NCBI GenBank assembly: GCA_028278665.1
Contig: JAQAJI010000004.1
Location: forward strand, 1-37,983
Length of the DNA stretch: 37,983 bases
Reading direction: 5' to 3'
DNA from: Candidatus Rariloculus versatilis
GTDB taxonomy: Bacteria; Pseudomonadota; Gammaproteobacteria; Steroidobacterales; Rariloculaceae
The position numbers and the translations under genes were made by a program. The notes beneath the pieces are model-generated. The model was not told the origin of the DNA, did not search any database, and worked only from the letters and a program-made list of their open reading frames with translations. Within the stretch, counting starts at the first letter, position 1. Each line of letters starts with the position of its first letter. Shown here piece by piece: positions 16,201 to 27,340 of this stretch.

Positions 16201-16641
16201 CCGCCCGGAGGCCCGGGCTGGCGCCTGGAACTCCGGGACCGGGGATGGATAGGCGAGAAGGTCCACGCCGAAGCCAGGACCTTCAACAACCGGGTCTACT
16301 TCACGACGCTCGTGCCGGGCTCGGCGGACAGCTCAGCCGATCCGTGCTCGCCGGCCCCCACGACGAATCGCCTGTACGTCGTCGATCTGATCGACGGCTC
16401 GCCGGTCACGGACCTCGACGGCGATGCGACACCCGGCGAGCCCGAGGACCGTTACCTCGAGCTGCCGGGTGCGGGCACGAGCGAGGTGGTATTCGTCTTT
16501 CCCGCTCCTGACGACCCGGAAAACTGCCTGGGGAGCGAATGCTCGCCGCCGCCCGTCGCCTGTGTCGGGCTTCACTGTATGGCGACGGACTTCCCTGGCG
16601 GGCCGGTTCGCACGTACTGGGTCCAGGAGGGCATCGACTAA
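13195..16641 (+). CDS. pilY1: PilY1-like type IV pilus tip adhesin/assembly factor
   Basis: An 1148-residue secreted PilY1. The N-terminus has a basic stretch and a hydrophobic signal (VAWFIAGLAIAALVG) ending in AVADD. A von Willebrand A-like region follows, with the MIDAS signature D77-x-S79-x-S81 in IVLLFDDSVSMG and VVVALTDGEPTDD near 350. In PilY1 this region is linked to surface sensing. From about residue 640 comes the PilY beta-propeller domain (GDPLHSAPLAMIYDGTDPDA, later LVFVATNDGFLHAINANTG). The Asp-rich loop GGGYDPTQDGYDN near 800 is the place of the calcium site in the P. aeruginosa protein. The ATG at 13195 has AAGG upstream; an ATG at 13249 would give a shorter signal peptide. 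It sits in the conserved position between pilX and pilE. Confidence 0.93.
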   Translation: MSSVRQVLAAAERQPRHRMAPPVAGRVRLPLRVAWFIAGLAIAALVGRPAVADDTELFLGTSSPTVQGRPNIVLLFDDSVSMGTTMRARAAYDPATTYAGGCAADRIYWKTANRTDEPPDCGTRRYFDAGALRCRRGMTALAENGVYRGTLAQFDAVGDIQWEAVSQNERASPVECAADSGSVNPPGHGDGVDSAAVYAQNGDAAQPWSTVAADEIAWRRHSKYVLYSGNYLNWSHNGPMTDVSRIDVLKQAATELLDAIDGVNVGIMQAGGEHGIRVSHAIENIATARASLKAAVGTLEPNGTSPLSEALYEAGLYLMGRAVDQGVLSVPAATDAAGTRYVSPLEFSCQKNVVVALTDGEPTDDANREAQIRALRDEAAQGFDELVGGSCDVDAYAPGVDVTGDDCLDEMAEFLFAGDLSALPGRQNAQTYTVGIGVDWPALRDSAERGGGEFRRAGRATSLAAVLSDYVVDAVDNVKTQATFTPLAVPVDSFNRTRHVNDLFIGVFRPTTTAHWPGNLKKFSLRVSNNAIAGADGSPAVDPGTGFFRSDSRSFWSAVNDPEVAEGGAASRLPAPAQRNVYTHLDGNPADLTHAGNAVSHANPAIDDAVLASGHPGGPARDEVIDFVRGAVAGGSEVRRGMGDPLHSAPLAMIYDGTDPDAALVFVATNDGFLHAINANTGVEQWAFIPNEFLDDQVELYANRRTSSRHYGIDGALRLQTLADDDGFIDPATEKVYLFFGLRRGGAVYYALDVSNRHSPRLLWRLGSADLPGNGQSWAAPVPARIDVNSAAQGADKLVVVLGGGYDPTQDGYDNAADSIGNAIYIVDSETGELLWHGSRFEGDKTFPAMHSSFAADLKVVDLGADGLADRMYAADMGGQVWRFDIHNGNGPSGLISGGVIAQLGAAPLPAPPDVAPDGPDNRRFYYAPDVALVSSRRERFMHIGIGSGYRAHPLSTANHDRFYALRDHAPFRTLSDSDYARIEPVVDADLVDVTDNADASVPPGGPGWRLELRDRGWIGEKVHAEARTFNNRVYFTTLVPGSADSSADPCSPAPTTNRLYVVDLIDGSPVTDLDGDATPGEPEDRYLELPGAGTSEVVFVFPAPDDPENCLGSECSPPPVACVGLHCMATDFPGGPVRTYWVQEGID

Positions 16642-17079
16642 GTGTCAGGCCGAGCGGCCGGAGTCACGCTCGTTGAGATCATGGTCGTCGTCGGCATCGT
16701 TGCGCTGCTCGCGGCAGTGGCCGTGCCGAGTTACCGGCAGTACACGATCCGCGCACACCGCACGGAAGCCATGGCGGCGCTGTTGCGTCTGGCGACCAAC
16801 CAGGAGCGGTTCTACCTGCAAAACAACCAGTACTCGCTGGATCCGGAGGCGCTCGGATTCCCCGCCGGGCTCAGCGAACAGGGCGTGTATACGCTCGAGA
16901 TCGGCACGGACGCGGGCGTTACTCTCGACTGGTCCGCGACCGCGCGACCCACACCGGGGGGCGGACGCAACGGTGTCGACCAGACGCCGGACACGGAGTG
17001 CACATCGTTCACCCTGACTTCCGCGGGCGTTCGCACGGCGACTCCGTTGCCGAACGGCGCAAACGATCGGTGCTGGTAG
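16642..17079 (+). CDS. pilE: Minor type IV pilin PilE-like
   Basis: A 145-residue type IVa pilin-like protein. A seven-residue leader (MSGRAAG) precedes VTLVEIMVVVGIVALLAAVA, then VPSYRQY. Gly -1 and Glu +5 are kept, but +1 is Val instead of the usual methylated Phe. The segment HRTEAMAALLRLATNQERFY, then LQNNQY, is typical of PilE. Two cysteines near the C-terminus (TECTSF and the penultimate Cys) would form the pilin disulfide loop. It starts with GTG directly after the pilY1 TAA, so it depends on coupled translation. Position at the end of the minor-pilin operon favours PilE over the major pilin PilA. Confidence 0.9.
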   Translation: MSGRAAGVTLVEIMVVVGIVALLAAVAVPSYRQYTIRAHRTEAMAALLRLATNQERFYLQNNQYSLDPEALGFPAGLSEQGVYTLEIGTDAGVTLDWSATARPTPGGGRNGVDQTPDTECTSFTLTSAGVRTATPLPNGANDRCW

Positions 17080-17158
17080 CGGCGGGATTCGGCTTGTGTA
17101 GTTGCGTCGCAGATTGATCGACAAAGCGAACTTTCGCCCACGGCGTTGCCTGGAGTTC

Positions 17159-17682
17159 CTATGGAGCGGGTTCCTTGCTCCGGCGCCAGTCAAGGAAGCT
17201 GTCTAGAAGGAGCAGCCCGACACCGATCGAGATCGACGAGTCGGCCGCATTGAAGGCGGGAAAGTACCAGTCCTGATAGTGGACGCGGATGAAGTCGACG
17301 ACATGGCCCCACAGTATCCTGTCGATGACGTTGCCGATCGCCCCCCCAAGCACGAGCGCAAGCCCCGCCGCGAGCAGCCCGCGGCCCTTCGCCGGCAAGC
17401 GCAGGAGCCAGACCAGGATCCCGCTGCCGACCGCAAGGCCGATACCGATGAACATCCAGCGCTGCCAACCGCCGGCGTTGCTCAGGAAGCTGAACGCCGC
17501 ACCCTCGTTGTGCAGCCGCATGAACTCTAGCACGGGCAACAGCACGAGTCGGTCGAACTCCATGAAGTTCTGCATGATCAGGTGCTTGCTGTACTGATCG
17601 ACGGCGACGACAGCGACCGAGAGCGCAAGCCACTTCCAGGCGCCGGCGGCGATCGTGGGTCGGCCTGGTCCGGTCTGCGGGG

Positions 17683-17686
<4 letters not shown>
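17159..17686 (-). CDS. lspA: Lipoprotein signal peptidase (signal peptidase II)
   Basis: A 175-residue inner-membrane aspartic protease that removes signal peptides from prolipoproteins. Four hydrophobic segments are visible. The catalytic aspartates are D122 in GNVIDRI and D149 in [16 protein letters not shown] (60-68) is the conserved periplasmic motif. The ATG at 17686 overlaps the ileS stop by 4 bp (ATGA). The frame is open further upstream but that is inside ileS. In many gammaproteobacteria fkpB and ispH follow; here the gene instead converges on pilE 79 bp away. Confidence 0.96.
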
Positions 17687-20547
<2,861 letters not shown>

Positions 20548-20635
20548 GGCCGCGGCCTGGCTCGGTGAAATCGGCGGAGGGTCCCGGCCCGGTACCGGTT
20601 TCCGGGCCCGAGATGGGCGCGGAAGTTTAAGCGAT

Positions 20636-21565
20636 TCAGGCGATGAGCGCAGCCCGCGCGTCGAGCACATCCATGTGCATCTGCCGGGTCATCGCATCGA
20701 GACTGTCGTACTTGCGCTCTTCGCGGAGCCGCTTGACAAAGTTGACCGTGATGTAGCGGCCGTAGATGTCGCGGTCGAAGTCGAAGATGAAGACTTCGAG
20801 AAGCGTCTTGCCGCCGCCGATCGTCGGGCGGCTGCCGACGCTCGCAACGCCGTCGAGCGGCTCATCGGCGACGCCCTCCACGCGTACGGCGAATATCCCG
20901 TCAACGGGTGCGAGCCGCCGCTTGAGATTCACGTTGGCCGTCGGGAATCCGAGTTCCTTCCCGAGGGCTGCGCCGGGCACGACCCGGCCCGACATCGAGT
21001 AATCGCGTCCGAGCATGCACTTCGCGCTGTCGAGATCGCCGGCCTTGAGCGCGCCGCGGATTGCCGTACTGCTGATGCGCCGGTCCTGCCATTTCACCGG
21101 GTCGACGATCGTGACTTCGAAACCGAACTCGGCTCCCGCCCGGCGAAGATCTTCAAGCGTGCCCGCCCGTCCTGTACCAAACCTGAAGTCGTGGCCGACG
21201 ATGACGTGTGCGGCGTTGATTCCGTCGACGAGCAACGTCCGGATGAAGGTTTCAGGTGTCAGGCCCCGGACCATCCCGAAGTGGGGGCAGAAGAACTCGT
21301 CGATTCCGGCGGCGGCAATCTGCTCGTAGCGTTCGCGAAAGCAGGTCAGCCGTGCCGGCGGATTGCCCGGCTCGAAAAACTCCGTGGGCATCGGTTCGAA
21401 CGAGCACACGACCGATGGACAGTCGAGCGCGGCCGCGGCGGACTTCGTGCGCGCGAGTATTTCGCGGTGGCCGACGTGCAGCCCGTCGAAGGCGCCTATC
21501 GCCGCAACGCGGCGGTCGATGGCGGAGCGGGTCCCGAGTGCGGGAAAGCTACGATACAGTCGCAT
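20636..21565 (-). CDS. ribF: Bifunctional riboflavin kinase / FAD synthetase
   Basis: A 309-residue enzyme that converts riboflavin to FMN and then FAD. The N-terminal nucleotidyltransferase shows [13 protein letters not shown] (24-36), the HxGH signature, and [18 protein letters not shown] precedes the C-terminal kinase domain, which has GFPTANVNL and the metal-binding PTxN element. Length matches E. coli RibF (about 313). It lies 10 bp downstream of murJ and 88 bp before ileS, the usual gammaproteobacterial order. Confidence 0.97.
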   Translation of the reverse strand: MRLYRSFPALGTRSAIDRRVAAIGAFDGLHVGHREILARTKSAAAALDCPSVVCSFEPMPTEFFEPGNPPARLTCFRERYEQIAAAGIDEFFCPHFGMVRGLTPETFIRTLLVDGINAAHVIVGHDFRFGTGRAGTLEDLRRAGAEFGFEVTIVDPVKWQDRRISSTAIRGALKAGDLDSAKCMLGRDYSMSGRVVPGAALGKELGFPTANVNLKRRLAPVDGIFAVRVEGVADEPLDGVASVGSRPTIGGGKTLLEVFIFDFDRDIYGRYITVNFVKRLREERKYDSLDAMTRQMHMDVLDARAALIA

Positions 21566-21575
21566 GCGGAGCGTC

Positions 21576-23180
21576 TCAGCCCTGGCGGACCGTCGCCGGA
21601 CCGCGAAACTGCGATGGTCTCAGGCCAAACAGCCAGCAGGCGCCGAAGTATACGACCACGGCGGCTGCCGCGAGCGCCACGAGCGCGCCAGCACGCGTCC
21701 AGGCGCCGAGCACGTACCAATCGCCGATTTGGTCGAGCACCCACAGCACGAACACGACCATGACGACGCAGGCACCGACTACCGGGAGCAGCAGCGACTT
21801 CCAGCCCGGCTCGGGTCGATAGACGCCGTCGCTTCGCAAGCCGAGCAACAGGCGTGCGGCGTTGTAGAGGCCCGAGATGCTCGTCGCGGCCGCGAGTCCC
21901 GCATGCGCGGGCGCCCATTCGGTTCTGAGCAGCACGAGCACGAAAGCGACGTTGAGCACGGAGTTCAGAATCAGCGCCTGCACGGCGATCCGGACGGGCG
22001 TGCGCGTGTCCTGGCGCGAGAAGTAGCCGGGCGCAAGCACCTTGACAAGAATGAAGCCCACGAGTCCCGGACCGAAGGCCAGCAGGCTCGCCGTGGCCAT
22101 GAGCGTATCGGTGTCGGTGAACTCGCCGCCGTAGTAGATCGTCGTCGTCAGCGGTTGGGCGAGCAGCATCAGGCCGACCGCCGCCGGCACGCCGATCAGA
22201 AGCACGAGCCTCAGAGCCCAGTCGATCGTCGCGCTGAACGCTTCCATTGAAACCTTCGCGTGCTGTTCGGAAAGGCTCGGCAGGATTGCGGTCGCAAGCG
22301 CGATCCCGAATACGCCCAGCGGAAAGCCCACGAGGCGGTCGGAGTAGTAAAGCCAACTGTAGCTGCCGGCCACGAGAAACGACGCGATCATCATGTCGAT
22401 GAGGATGTTGATCTGGGCGACGGAGGATCCGAACAGGATCGGCACCATGAGCGTCTGAATCCGCTTGACGCCCTCATGAGCGAATCCGAGCTTCGGACGC
22501 GGCAGCAGCTTCGCCCGCAACAGGAACGGGACCTGGAAAGCAAGTTGCACGGCGCCGGCCACAAACACGCCAAGTGCGAGAGCCAGCGCCGGGCGCTCGA
22601 GCAGCGGCGCGACCGCCGTCGCGAATACGATCAGCACGACGTTCAGGAGAACGGGCGTAAAAGCCGGCACCGCGAAGCGGCGGTATGTGTTGAGCACGGA
22701 GCCTGCGAGCGCCGTCAGCGAGATAAAGAGGATATACGGAAAGGTGAAGCGCAGCATGTCGGTCGCGAGCACCGCGCGGCCGTCCTCGCTGAAGCCCGGG
22801 CCCGGTGCGAATACGAGGATCAAAAGCGGAGCCGCGACGACTCCGATCGCGGTCACGACCAGCAGGACAAGCGCCAGGCTTCCGGCGGTCCGGTCGATGA
22901 GGTCTCTTGCTTGCGCGGTCGAACGGGTCGCCCGATACTCGGCCATGACCGGCACGAAGGCTTGCGCGAATGCGCCTTCGGAGAAGAATCGCCTGAGCAG
23001 GTTGGGGATCTTGAAGGCGACGAAAAAGGCGTCCGTTTCGACCCCGGCGCCGAACCCGCGCGAAATGACCATATCGCGCGCCAGCCCCGACACGCGGGAC
23101 AGGAAGGTCATGGCGCCGACGGTCGATGTTGACTTGAGCAGACTGTCGCCGGGCGCCGCCGATTGTTGCGTGGAGGGCAC
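21576..23180 (-). CDS. murJ: Lipid II flippase MurJ (MviN)
   Basis: A 534-residue inner-membrane protein of the MOP superfamily that flips lipid II during peptidoglycan synthesis. Around 14 hydrophobic segments can be traced. MTFLSRVSGLARDMVISRGFG near the N-terminus and the segment RFFSEGAFAQAFVPVMAEYR are the family signatures and contain the essential arginines. It is divergent from rpsT across an 86-bp gap that holds the rpsT promoter. It is probably the first gene of the murJ-ribF-ileS-lspA transcript. Confidence 0.97.
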   Translation of the reverse strand: MPSTQQSAAPGDSLLKSTSTVGAMTFLSRVSGLARDMVISRGFGAGVETDAFFVAFKIPNLLRRFFSEGAFAQAFVPVMAEYRATRSTAQARDLIDRTAGSLALVLLVVTAIGVVAAPLLILVFAPGPGFSEDGRAVLATDMLRFTFPYILFISLTALAGSVLNTYRRFAVPAFTPVLLNVVLIVFATAVAPLLERPALALALGVFVAGAVQLAFQVPFLLRAKLLPRPKLGFAHEGVKRIQTLMVPILFGSSVAQINILIDMMIASFLVAGSYSWLYYSDRLVGFPLGVFGIALATAILPSLSEQHAKVSMEAFSATIDWALRLVLLIGVPAAVGLMLLAQPLTTTIYYGGEFTDTDTLMATASLLAFGPGLVGFILVKVLAPGYFSRQDTRTPVRIAVQALILNSVLNVAFVLVLLRTEWAPAHAGLAAATSISGLYNAARLLLGLRSDGVYRPEPGWKSLLLPVVGACVVMVVFVLWVLDQIGDWYVLGAWTRAGALVALAAAAVVVYFGACWLFGLRPSQFRGPATVRQG

Positions 23181-23190
23181 TATCGTTCGA

Positions 23191-23219
23191 TTGACTTGCC
23201 ATGCGGCGCTCGGAATAAT
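23191..23219 (+). promoter_or_regulatory. Sigma70 promoter of rpsT
   Basis: TTGACT (23191-23196), 17 nt, AATAAT (23214-23219): five of six matches in each box with ideal spacing. It points to rpsT and leaves a leader of about 40 nt with TCGGGCCGTGGCCCCGA, a GC-rich hairpin, just before the start site. Confidence 0.75.
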
Positions 23220-23266
23220 AGCGCCCTTTTTCGGGCCGTGGCCCCGAACCTTCTACGGGAAATACC

Positions 23267-23530
23267 TTGGCGAACATTCAATCCGCTCGGAAACGGGCCA
23301 GGCAGGCCGTCAAACGCCGCGCACACAACGTCGCATTGCGTTCGCGCATGCGCACGGCCATGAAGTTGGTGCTGAAGGCCGTACGGGCGGGTGACAGGGA
23401 CGCCGCCCAGGAGCGTTTCCGGCAGGCCGTTCCCGAGATCGACCGGATGGTCAACAAGGGCATCATCAAGAAGAATCGCGGCGCTCAATACAAGAGCCGC
23501 CTCAACGCCAAACTGCGCGCCATGTCCTGA
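23267..23530 (+). CDS. rpsT: 30S ribosomal protein S20
   Basis: An 87-residue, strongly basic ribosomal protein. The N-terminus (MANIQSARKRARQAVKRRAH) and the C-terminal MVNKGIIKKNRGAQYKSRLN are diagnostic of S20, which binds 16S rRNA. The start codon is TTG (23267-23269), preceded by ACGGGAAATACC. E. coli rpsT also starts with UUG, where the weak start is tied to autogenous repression by free S20. The same control is inferred here. It has its own promoter and converges on obgE across the palindromic-repeat region. Confidence 0.97.
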   Translation: MANIQSARKRARQAVKRRAHNVALRSRMRTAMKLVLKAVRAGDRDAAQERFRQAVPEIDRMVNKGIIKKNRGAQYKSRLNAKLRAMS

Positions 23531-23592
23531 CGGCGCCCCGCGCCACCCCATTCTCCCCGCCGCCGCGGCTATATTCTGTGCGGCTTTGCGGG

Positions 23593-23666
23593 GCACGAGT
23601 ATGCGCAACATGCTTGCGTCCTCCGCTTCGCAAGATCGGCCGCAAGCATGTTGCGCATACTCGTGC
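23593..23666. repeat. Long palindromic element 1 (26-bp perfect arms, 22-nt centre)
   Basis: Left arm 23593-23618 is the exact reverse complement of right arm 23641-23666; the outer end reads GCACGAGTATGCG. The 22-nt centre (23619-23640) begins TCCTCCGCTTCGCAAG and ends ATCGGC. It lies 62 bp after the rpsT stop in a convergent intergenic region. There is no T run after it, so if it ends transcription it does not do so as a standard intrinsic terminator. Its centre is the exact reverse complement of that of element 2. Confidence 0.95.
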
Positions 23667-23779
23667 GTGAGCGTTGTCTGAGGTTTGGGGCGCACAGGTT
23701 GCTCCGAGTGCCAGTCTTTGTGGTTGCCGGCTCTGGCCAGGCGTCGGCTGGTGCGGGGGCACACGAATCTGGCCCCCGA

Positions 23780-23800
23780 CCGATTCTGCGAAGCGGGGGG
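23780..23800. repeat. Decayed third copy of the element centre
   Basis: CCGATTCTGCGAAGCGG (from 23780) matches the centre of element 2 (CCGATCTTGCGAAGCGG) at 17 of 21 positions over the whole stretch, in the same orientation. As in element 2, CCCCCG precedes it (23773-23778) and a G run follows. The flanks no longer pair as long arms. Only a short local hairpin, GGGGGC 23755-23760 with GCCCCC 23772-23777, remains to its left. Confidence 0.6.
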
Positions 23801-23820
23801 ACGAACAGAAGTCGGTTGGT

Positions 23821-23894
23821 GCACGTGTATGCGTAAAAGTCCCCCGGCCGATCTTGCGAAGCGGAGGACGGGGGACTTTTACGCATACACGTGC
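23821..23894. repeat. Long palindromic element 2 (26-bp perfect arms, 22-nt centre)
   Basis: Left arm 23821-23846 and right arm 23869-23894 are exact reverse complements; the outer end reads GCACGTGTATGCG and the inner end AAAAGTCCCCCG. The centre 23847-23868 (GCCGATCTTGCGAAGCGG, then AGGA) is identical to the centre of element 1 read on the other strand. It lies 14 bp past the obgE stop. The adjacent TTGCGCATAC (23895-23904) repeats ten bases of the arm of element 1. Confidence 0.95.
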
Positions 23895-23908
23895 TTGCGC
23901 ATACGTTC

Positions 23909-25426
<1,518 letters not shown>

Positions 25427-25741
25427 TCACGCGCCGCTGATCGAAGTGATCTCGACCTCGGTAAAGTACTGCCGGTGACCGTGCTGGCGCTTGTAGTTGT
25501 TGCGCCGTTTGAACTTCACGACCTCGATCTTCTTGCCGCGTCCCTGCGCGAGCACGATACCCTCGATCTTGCCGCCTTCAACCAGCGGCGACCCGATCTT
25601 GATGTTCGCGCCTTCACCGACGAGCAGTACTTCGTCGAAGCTGACCGTATTGCCGACGCCGGCGTCGAGCCGCTCCAGACGCAAGCGGTCGCCCGTACTC
25701 GCGCGATACTGCTTGCCGCCGGAACGAAAGACTGCATACAC
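25427..25741 (-). CDS. rplU: 50S ribosomal protein L21
   Basis: A 104-residue large-subunit protein. The N-terminus YAVFRSGGKQYRA and the basic block KFKRRNNYKRQHGHRQ are typical of L21. The start is a GTG at 25741 with AGGAG about 8 nt upstream. This gives the expected 103-104 residue length; the open frame upstream is leader sequence. A strong promoter lies about 60 bp upstream, and ispB is divergent on the other side, as in E. coli and Pseudomonas. Confidence 0.97.
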   Translation of the reverse strand: MYAVFRSGGKQYRASTGDRLRLERLDAGVGNTVSFDEVLLVGEGANIKIGSPLVEGGKIEGIVLAQGRGKKIEVVKFKRRNNYKRQHGHRQYFTEVEITSISGA

Positions 25742-25796
25742 GGTGAAGGCTCCTGTGCTGGTTCGGCCGATCCGCGGGCTAGCGGAAAGGGCGCAG

Positions 25797-25825
25797 ATTC
25801 TAGTGTTTCGATGCATCCCGGTCAA
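25797..25825 (-). promoter_or_regulatory. Sigma70 promoter of rplU-rpmA
   Basis: On the minus strand TTGACC (complement of 25820-25825), 17 nt, TAGAAT (complement of 25797-25802): five of six matches in each box with ideal spacing. It gives a leader of about 50 nt before the rplU GTG. Confidence 0.75.
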
Positions 25826-25911
25826 CGCGGAAAGCCGCACGAGGCATGCGGATGTCCGCTGTCCGGAGGGTGGATTCGCGAACCGCAGATCGTTAGGGCA
25901 TCATCCCCGCC

Positions 25912-26910
25912 ATGTCTCTCGTCCAGACCGACCAGCCCGCCGCGGTTCTAGAGGATTTGCGCGCGCTCGTTCGAAGCGAGTGGAGCGAAGTCAACAGGCT
26001 AATCTATCGGCGTCTCGGCAGCGACGTTGCGCTTGTCAACCAGGTCGCCCATCACATCATCAACGACGGCGGCAAGCGCCTGAGGCCCCTGGCCGTCCTG
26101 CTTGCCGCACGGGCCAGCGGCTCGGAGAGGGACGCCAACGTCGCGGTCGCCGCGATCATCGAGTTCATTCACACGGCGACCCTGCTGCACGATGACGTTG
26201 TCGACAATTCAAGTCTCAGGCGCGGCCAGGAAACTGCCAATTCCGTGTTCGGCAACCAGGCCAGCGTGCTCGTCGGCGACTTCCTGTATTCGCGGGCGTT
26301 TCAGATCATGGTCGAGATCGGCGAGATGAGGATTCTGGATGTCCTCGCCGACGCCACGAACACGATCGCCGAAGGCGAGGTGCTGCAGCTCATGAACTGC
26401 AACAACCCCGACATCAGCGAAGCCGATTACATGGAGGTCATCTACCGCAAGACGGCGAAGCTTTTCGAGGCGGGCACTCGCATCGGCGCGATTCTGGCGC
26501 GGCGCGACGAACGGATGGAAGCGGCGCTCGTGAACTACGGACGCCACCTCGGGCGCGCCTTCCAGCTCGTCGACGATGCGCTGGACTACGACGCCACGCC
26601 CGAGGAATTCGGCAAGAACATCGGCGACGATCTGGCCGACGGCAAGATCACATTGCCGCTCATCTACGCGCTGCGGCACGGCACCGCCGCGGAACGCCAC
26701 ATGATCCGCGAAGCGATCGAGACGGGCAGCACGCAGAACTTCAAGTCGATTCAACTTGCCATCGAGACGTCCGGCGGGATTCGCTACACCGCGGAGCGGG
26801 CGCAGGACGAGGCGAACGAGGCGGTACGCGCGCTCGATCCGCTGCCGCGGTCGAAGTTTCGGGAAGGTCTGGCCGGCCTCGCGCGGTTCGCGATCAGCCG
26901 CCGCTACTAG
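25912..26910 (+). CDS. ispB: Trans-polyprenyl (octaprenyl) diphosphate synthase
   Basis: A 332-residue prenyl chain-elongating enzyme supplying the side chain of ubiquinone. The GGKRLRP motif is at 53-59. The first Asp-rich motif is LLHDDVVD (91-98) and the second LVDDALDY (219-226). GDDLADGK follows at 238-245. Chain length cannot be read exactly, but divergence from rplU and overall similarity point to IspB. The gene's last 17 bp overlap the convergent DUF1244 gene. Confidence 0.95.
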   Translation: MSLVQTDQPAAVLEDLRALVRSEWSEVNRLIYRRLGSDVALVNQVAHHIINDGGKRLRPLAVLLAARASGSERDANVAVAAIIEFIHTATLLHDDVVDNSSLRRGQETANSVFGNQASVLVGDFLYSRAFQIMVEIGEMRILDVLADATNTIAEGEVLQLMNCNNPDISEADYMEVIYRKTAKLFEAGTRIGAILARRDERMEAALVNYGRHLGRAFQLVDDALDYDATPEEFGKNIGDDLADGKITLPLIYALRHGTAAERHMIREAIETGSTQNFKSIQLAIETSGGIRYTAERAQDEANEAVRALDPLPRSKFREGLAGLARFAISRRY

Positions 26911-27340
26911 TCCCGGGATCCTTTGGGTTTCCCGTAGCGAAACCCTCCTTGCCCTGCGATTCCTTGAACTTCGCGAGCTGCTCGGGCGTCGCTTCGGCCT
27001 GGTAGCGCGACTTCCACTCACCATAGGGCATGCCGTAGATACGTTCGCGGGCGGCGTCGAGATCGAGGTCGATGCCCTGCTCGCGCGCCGCCTCCAGGTA
27101 CCACTTGCTCAGGCAGTTTCGGCAGAACCCGGCGAGAATCATCAACTCGATGTTCTGCACGTCCTTGCGATCGTCGAAGTGCGAGAGCAGGCGCCGCAGC
27201 ACCGCCGCATCGAGTTCCGTTGCTAGCGCCGCTTCGAGCGGTGTGTCTGCCGCCGTATCATGGGCGCTGTCCGCCGGTGTGTTGCGAGTCTTGTTTTCGT
27301 CCAAGGCTTGCTTCCCGAATCGGCGAGATGCCGTTACCAC
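26894..27340 (-). CDS. DUF1244-family protein
   Basis: A 148-residue protein with the conserved DUF1244 core: LLSHFDDRKDVQNIELMILA, then GFCRNCLSKWYLEAA, and YGMPYGEWKSRYQ. The paired cysteines in FCRNCLSKW could bind metal or be redox-active. No function is established to my knowledge. An N-terminal extension of about 35 residues, rich in Asp, Ala and Thr, and a Gly/Lys-rich C-terminal tail surround the core. The start is a GTG overlapping the stop of the upstream gamma-glutamyltransferase-like gene by 7 bp, so the two are likely coupled. It converges on ispB with a 17-bp overlap. Confidence 0.88.
   Translation of the reverse strand: MVTASRRFGKQALDENKTRNTPADSAHDTAADTPLEAALATELDAAVLRRLLSHFDDRKDVQNIELMILAGFCRNCLSKWYLEAAREQGIDLDLDAARERIYGMPYGEWKSRYQAEATPEQLAKFKESQGKEGFATGNPKDPGTSSGG

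Noticed and set aside
23593-23894. CRISPR array
   Set aside because: Only two full units, each a long palindrome with an identical centre in opposite orientation; there are no regularly spaced direct repeats with unique spacers, and no cas genes.
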